Origin: Thermococci archaeon
GTDB lineage: Archaea > Methanobacteriota_B > Thermococci > Methanofastidiosales > B48-G16
Length of the DNA stretch: 6,422 nt
Assembly (NCBI GenBank): GCA_003660605.1
Contig: QMUN01000047.1
Span: forward strand, 1-6,422
Direction: 5' to 3'
The notes below the pieces were generated by a model. That model made no database searches. It had not been told where the DNA came from and saw nothing but the letters and a program-made list of their open reading frames with translations. The translations under genes and the position numbers were made by a program. Positions 4,135 through 6,422 of this stretch are shown in pieces (the stretch's first letter is position 1; each line of letters opens with the position of its first letter).

Positions 4135-4773
4135 ATGGATTATACACTCGGACCTATTGATATCCTGATGAATTTAGTAGTTACAAAAGAGATCGATCCG
4201 TGGAACATTGATATAGTTGACCTAACTAAAAAATATCTCCTGAAGATAGAAGAGGCGAGAAGAATAGATATGAGAGTCTCTGGAAAAACTATCCTTGTAG
4301 CTGCCATTCTAATAAGAATGCAGTCAGAAACGATCCTTGCAAAGAAAAAAGAGAAAAAAGAAGAGGGAATCGAAGAGGATATAGAATTAGCACCCGTGTT
4401 CCCTCCTTTAAGAAGGGAATCAAAGGAAATAACTCTCCCGGCACTTTTAGAAGCATTACTCGAAGCACTGGAAGATTATGAAAAGAAAAAAGATAAAAAG
4501 CCAAAAAAACTCAAAAAAGAGATAAAACAGATAATCAAAATAGATATATACAAAAAAGACCTCGAAAAATATATTGAAAAACTTTATATTTTAATAAAAA
4601 AGTCCATAGATGAAGAAGGGATCATACGTTTTGAAAATCTCATATTCGATAAAACTCCTCTTGAGATAGCGAGAACATTTTTATACCTTTTATTTCTACA
4701 GCAGCAGAGTAAGATAGAGCTGATCCAGGAGGAATTTTTCGGGCCCATATACATAAAACCTATAGGTGGGTAA
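4135..4773 (+). CDS. scpA: Segregation and condensation protein A (kleisin subunit)
   Basis: The kleisin of the Smc-ScpAB condensin complex; it bridges the two Smc heads during chromosome compaction and segregation. The N-terminal Smc-binding region carries the family signature GPIDILMNLVVTKEIDPWNI (6-25) followed by IVDLTKKYL (27-35), with ILIRMQSETILAKKK (58-72) as the next conserved helix. A charged linker holds lysine-rich runs (DYEKKKDKKPKKLKKE, 114-129). The C-terminal winged helix (about 150-212) includes FENLIFDKTPLEIARTFLYLLFLQQQSKIELIQEEFFGPI (first residues 166-205). The 212-aa length is within the usual archaeal range. The N-terminus is short, with GPID only six residues in, but the promoter position supports this start. 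No smc gene is in the window. The stop touches the scpB start. Confidence 0.93.
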   Translation: MDYTLGPIDILMNLVVTKEIDPWNIDIVDLTKKYLLKIEEARRIDMRVSGKTILVAAILIRMQSETILAKKKEKKEEGIEEDIELAPVFPPLRRESKEITLPALLEALLEALEDYEKKKDKKPKKLKKEIKQIIKIDIYKKDLEKYIEKLYILIKKSIDEEGIIRFENLIFDKTPLEIARTFLYLLFLQQQSKIELIQEEFFGPIYIKPIGG

Positions 4774-5268
4774 ATGAAAGAAAAAGTAGAAGCAGTCCTG
4801 TTTGTATTTGGAGAGCCTTTGAGCATAAAAAAAATAGCTTCAATACTTAACGTGAGAAGATCGGAGGTAGAAGAAGCTTTAAATATACTTTCAAACGAGT
4901 ATTCTGAAAAAGAAACAGCTATTGAGATAGTAAATACAGTTGAAGACGAGTACGTGATGCAGTTAAAACCTCAGTACTCTGAATTAATAAAGTACGTTCC
5001 CAGAAAAACTCCAAAATCGTTGTTAAAAACATTATCGTTAATAGCATTAAAACAGCCGATAAAACAGATAGATGTTGTAAAAATAAGAGGAAATCATGCT
5101 TATTTGCATATAAAGAAACTTGAAGAACAGGGACTGATAGAAAAAAAACCAAAAGAGAGAACATATGTCTTGAGAACTACAAAGAAGTTTGCAGAGTATT
5201 ATGGACTTAAAACTGATTCTATTGAGGAAATAAAAAAGTTCATAAAGGAAAAAATAGAGAGGATTTAA
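4774..5268 (+). CDS. scpB: Segregation and condensation protein B
   Basis: A 164-aa accessory subunit of the Smc-ScpAB condensin; it dimerises and clamps the ScpA linker. Two winged-helix domains are visible. The first (about 1-72) has EKVEAVLFVFGEPLSIKKIA and VEEALNILSNEY. The second (about 83-146) has LSLIALKQPIKQIDVVKIRG (87-106), LEEQGLIE (116-123) and a final TTKKFAEYYGL (135-145), as is typical of the family. The ATG directly follows the scpA stop, with a Shine-Dalgarno-like AGGTGG (4763-4768) inside the end of scpA, so the two subunits are made together. The stop overlaps the next start as TAATG. The length is near the lower end for ScpB, and nothing seems to be missing. Confidence 0.92.
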   Translation: MKEKVEAVLFVFGEPLSIKKIASILNVRRSEVEEALNILSNEYSEKETAIEIVNTVEDEYVMQLKPQYSELIKYVPRKTPKSLLKTLSLIALKQPIKQIDVVKIRGNHAYLHIKKLEEQGLIEKKPKERTYVLRTTKKFAEYYGLKTDSIEEIKKFIKEKIERI

Positions 5269-6269
5269 TGATTCCTGAAGGATGCAAAATATGTGAGAGA
5301 GGAGGAAAACTCGTGCTCTTTGTCACGGGATTGTGTGCAGACACGTGCTATTACTGTCCGTTATCCGAAAAAAGAAGAAATAAAGACGTTATTTACGCCA
5401 ATGAAAGAGAAGTTTTCAGCGATTACGACGTGATTGAGGAAGCGAATCTAATGGATGCCGAAGGCACAGGAATTACTGGCGGAGACCCTATCCTTAAGAT
5501 AGAAAGGACGATCCATTATGCATCTCTTCTGAAAGACGAGTTTCATGATCATCACATACATCTTTACACATCCGGCACCCTCTGCACAGATGAAATCTTT
5601 GAAAAGCTGGAAAATTGTATCGATGAGATAAGATTTCATCCTCAAAAAGATTGGAGTATAATAGAAAAAGCATTAAAATATGATTTTGATGTTGGTGCAG
5701 AGATTCCTGCAATAGATAAAGATTACATAGAAAAATTTGTAAAATATTTAGACGATATAGGTGCAAAGTTTCTAAATCTCAATGAGTTAGAATACTCTGA
5801 TACAAATATAGAAGAGCTCAGAAAAAGAGGTTTTAAATTCAAGGAAGATTCAGCAGTTATGGGGAGTGAGGAGATAGCGTTGGAGATCGTTGAAAAATAT
5901 AGAGATTTAGATCTAATGATTCACTACTGTTCTTCTTCTTTTAAAGACTCGGTACAGTTAAGAGAAAGACTGAAGAGAAGAGCAAAAAATGTAAAGAAAT
6001 CCTATGAAGAGATAGAAGACTGCCTTATTGTCAGGGGAGTCATAGACTGTTTTGAAAATATTGATTCTGTATATGATTTTATTCTTGAGAATGTAGAGAT
6101 ATCGGAGGAAATGATGGAAAAAGATTATCTCCAGAATAAAATATATATCCATTGGTTTGCGCTATCAGAGATAGTGGAATTACTTAAAAAAAGGCAGATA
6201 AAAGCTGGAATAGTAAAGGAGCATCCTACCTATGAAAGAAAAAGGATGGAGTACATACCTCTGGTGTGA
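5268..6269 (+). CDS. Radical SAM protein, COG2108-like (pyruvate formate-lyase activase-related)
   Basis: A 333-aa cytoplasmic radical SAM enzyme of unknown substrate. The cluster-binding motif is Cys23-x3-Cys27-x2-Cys30 (GLCADTCYYCPL), the standard site for the [4Fe-4S] cluster that cleaves S-adenosylmethionine. GITGGDPIL (68-76) is the SAM-binding glycine motif. A further pair, Cys6-x2-Cys9 (GCKICE), precedes it, and HYCSSSFKDSVQLRERLKRRA (first residues 219-238) lies in the C-terminal half, a combination I associate with the COG2108 group of archaeal proteins. The extra cysteines could hold a second metal site (inference). The ATG overlaps the scpB stop by one base, with a Shine-Dalgarno GAGAGGA at 5257-5263, so it is the third gene of the scp operon. 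Any link to chromosome organisation is unknown. Confidence 0.88.
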   Translation: MIPEGCKICERGGKLVLFVTGLCADTCYYCPLSEKRRNKDVIYANEREVFSDYDVIEEANLMDAEGTGITGGDPILKIERTIHYASLLKDEFHDHHIHLYTSGTLCTDEIFEKLENCIDEIRFHPQKDWSIIEKALKYDFDVGAEIPAIDKDYIEKFVKYLDDIGAKFLNLNELEYSDTNIEELRKRGFKFKEDSAVMGSEEIALEIVEKYRDLDLMIHYCSSSFKDSVQLRERLKRRAKNVKKSYEEIEDCLIVRGVIDCFENIDSVYDFILENVEISEEMMEKDYLQNKIYIHWFALSEIVELLKKRQIKAGIVKEHPTYERKRMEYIPLV

Positions 6270-6271
6270 TC

Positions 6272-6422
6272 ATGTTAATATTATTGAGTCTTGTGATAAT
6301 CCTCATTAATAGAATGATCCCCGTGTCTTCAGTAAGTTTCTGGGCGTTGAAGCTCGGTTTTTTTTATCTTTTTATCCCCATTCTGCTTTTATGCTTTTTT
6401 AAAAAGAAACTAAAAAAATACG
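6272..6422 (+). CDS. Small membrane protein, 5' part only (runs off the window)
   Basis: An open frame of 50 codons starts with ATG two bases after the radical SAM stop and stays open to the window end. The translation begins MLILLSLVIILINRMIPVSS and continues with a second hydrophobic stretch, FWALKLGFFYLFIPILLLCFF, before a lysine-rich KKKLKK. Two membrane helices separated by a short polar turn, with a positive cytoplasmic end, are therefore likely. A Shine-Dalgarno-like GGTGTGATC (6263-6271) sits right before the start, close to the archaeal GGTGATC consensus. It seems to be the fourth gene of the scpA operon. Function and full length cannot be judged. Confidence 0.65.
   Translation, partial: MLILLSLVIILINRMIPVSSVSFWALKLGFFYLFIPILLLCFFKKKLKKY

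Noticed and set aside
3484..6269. An AMMECR1-MEMO-radical SAM set
   Set aside because: AMMECR1 and a radical SAM gene are both present, but the latter is COG2108-like, lies in the scp operon on the other strand, and no MEMO gene is visible.
1..6422. CRISPR array, toxin-antitoxin or other defence island
   Set aside because: No regularly spaced repeats and no recognisable defence genes were seen. The DUF2178/XRE pair resembles a regulator/membrane pair rather than a toxin-antitoxin pair.

Overview
The window is archaeal, most likely euryarchaeal. It carries an intron-containing tRNA-Trp, the archaeal tRNA-splicing endonuclease EndA, AMMECR1, archaeal-type ScpA and ScpB, and TATA boxes with T-rich gene ends. 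It is AT-rich. Four protein genes have a TATA box centred about 25 nt before the ATG, which implies leaderless transcripts; downstream operon genes instead use GGTG/GGAGG-type Shine-Dalgarno sequences or stop/start overlaps. The exact lineage cannot be fixed from the sequence alone.

Bases 1-472 are the 3' part of a YREK-type DDE transposase gene, cut by the window edge and broken by a one-base frameshift, with two tight hairpins near its end. After a 137-bp intergenic region with a 58-bp imperfect palindrome over the promoter come a four-helix membrane protein (DUF2178-like) and an overlapping small XRE-type regulator, probably an autoregulated pair. Next is a monocistronic flavin-reductase-like FMN-binding protein.

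The central part is about tRNA maturation. The tRNA-Trp gene (1835-1989, CCA encoded) has a 78-nt intron between nucleotides 37 and 38 that carries box C/D-like elements aimed at its own tRNA. EndA, which would remove that intron, starts 18 nt after the tRNA's CCA. Two unrecognised genes follow with their own promoter: a 116-aa protein with a C-terminal four-Cys cluster, and a translationally coupled 202-aa zinc-ribbon/helical protein.

The right part holds AMMECR1 on the minus strand, convergent with the unknown pair and divergent from a plus-strand operon: scpA, scpB (condensin subunits), a COG2108-like radical SAM protein, and the start of a small membrane protein that runs off the window. 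The genes of this operon abut, overlap by one base or lie 2 nt apart, so they are probably co-transcribed.

The strongest candidates for a second look are the self-guiding tRNA-Trp intron beside endA, the palindromic operator of the DUF2178/XRE pair, and the uncharacterised Cys-rich two-gene module. I see no CRISPR array and no clear defence system.
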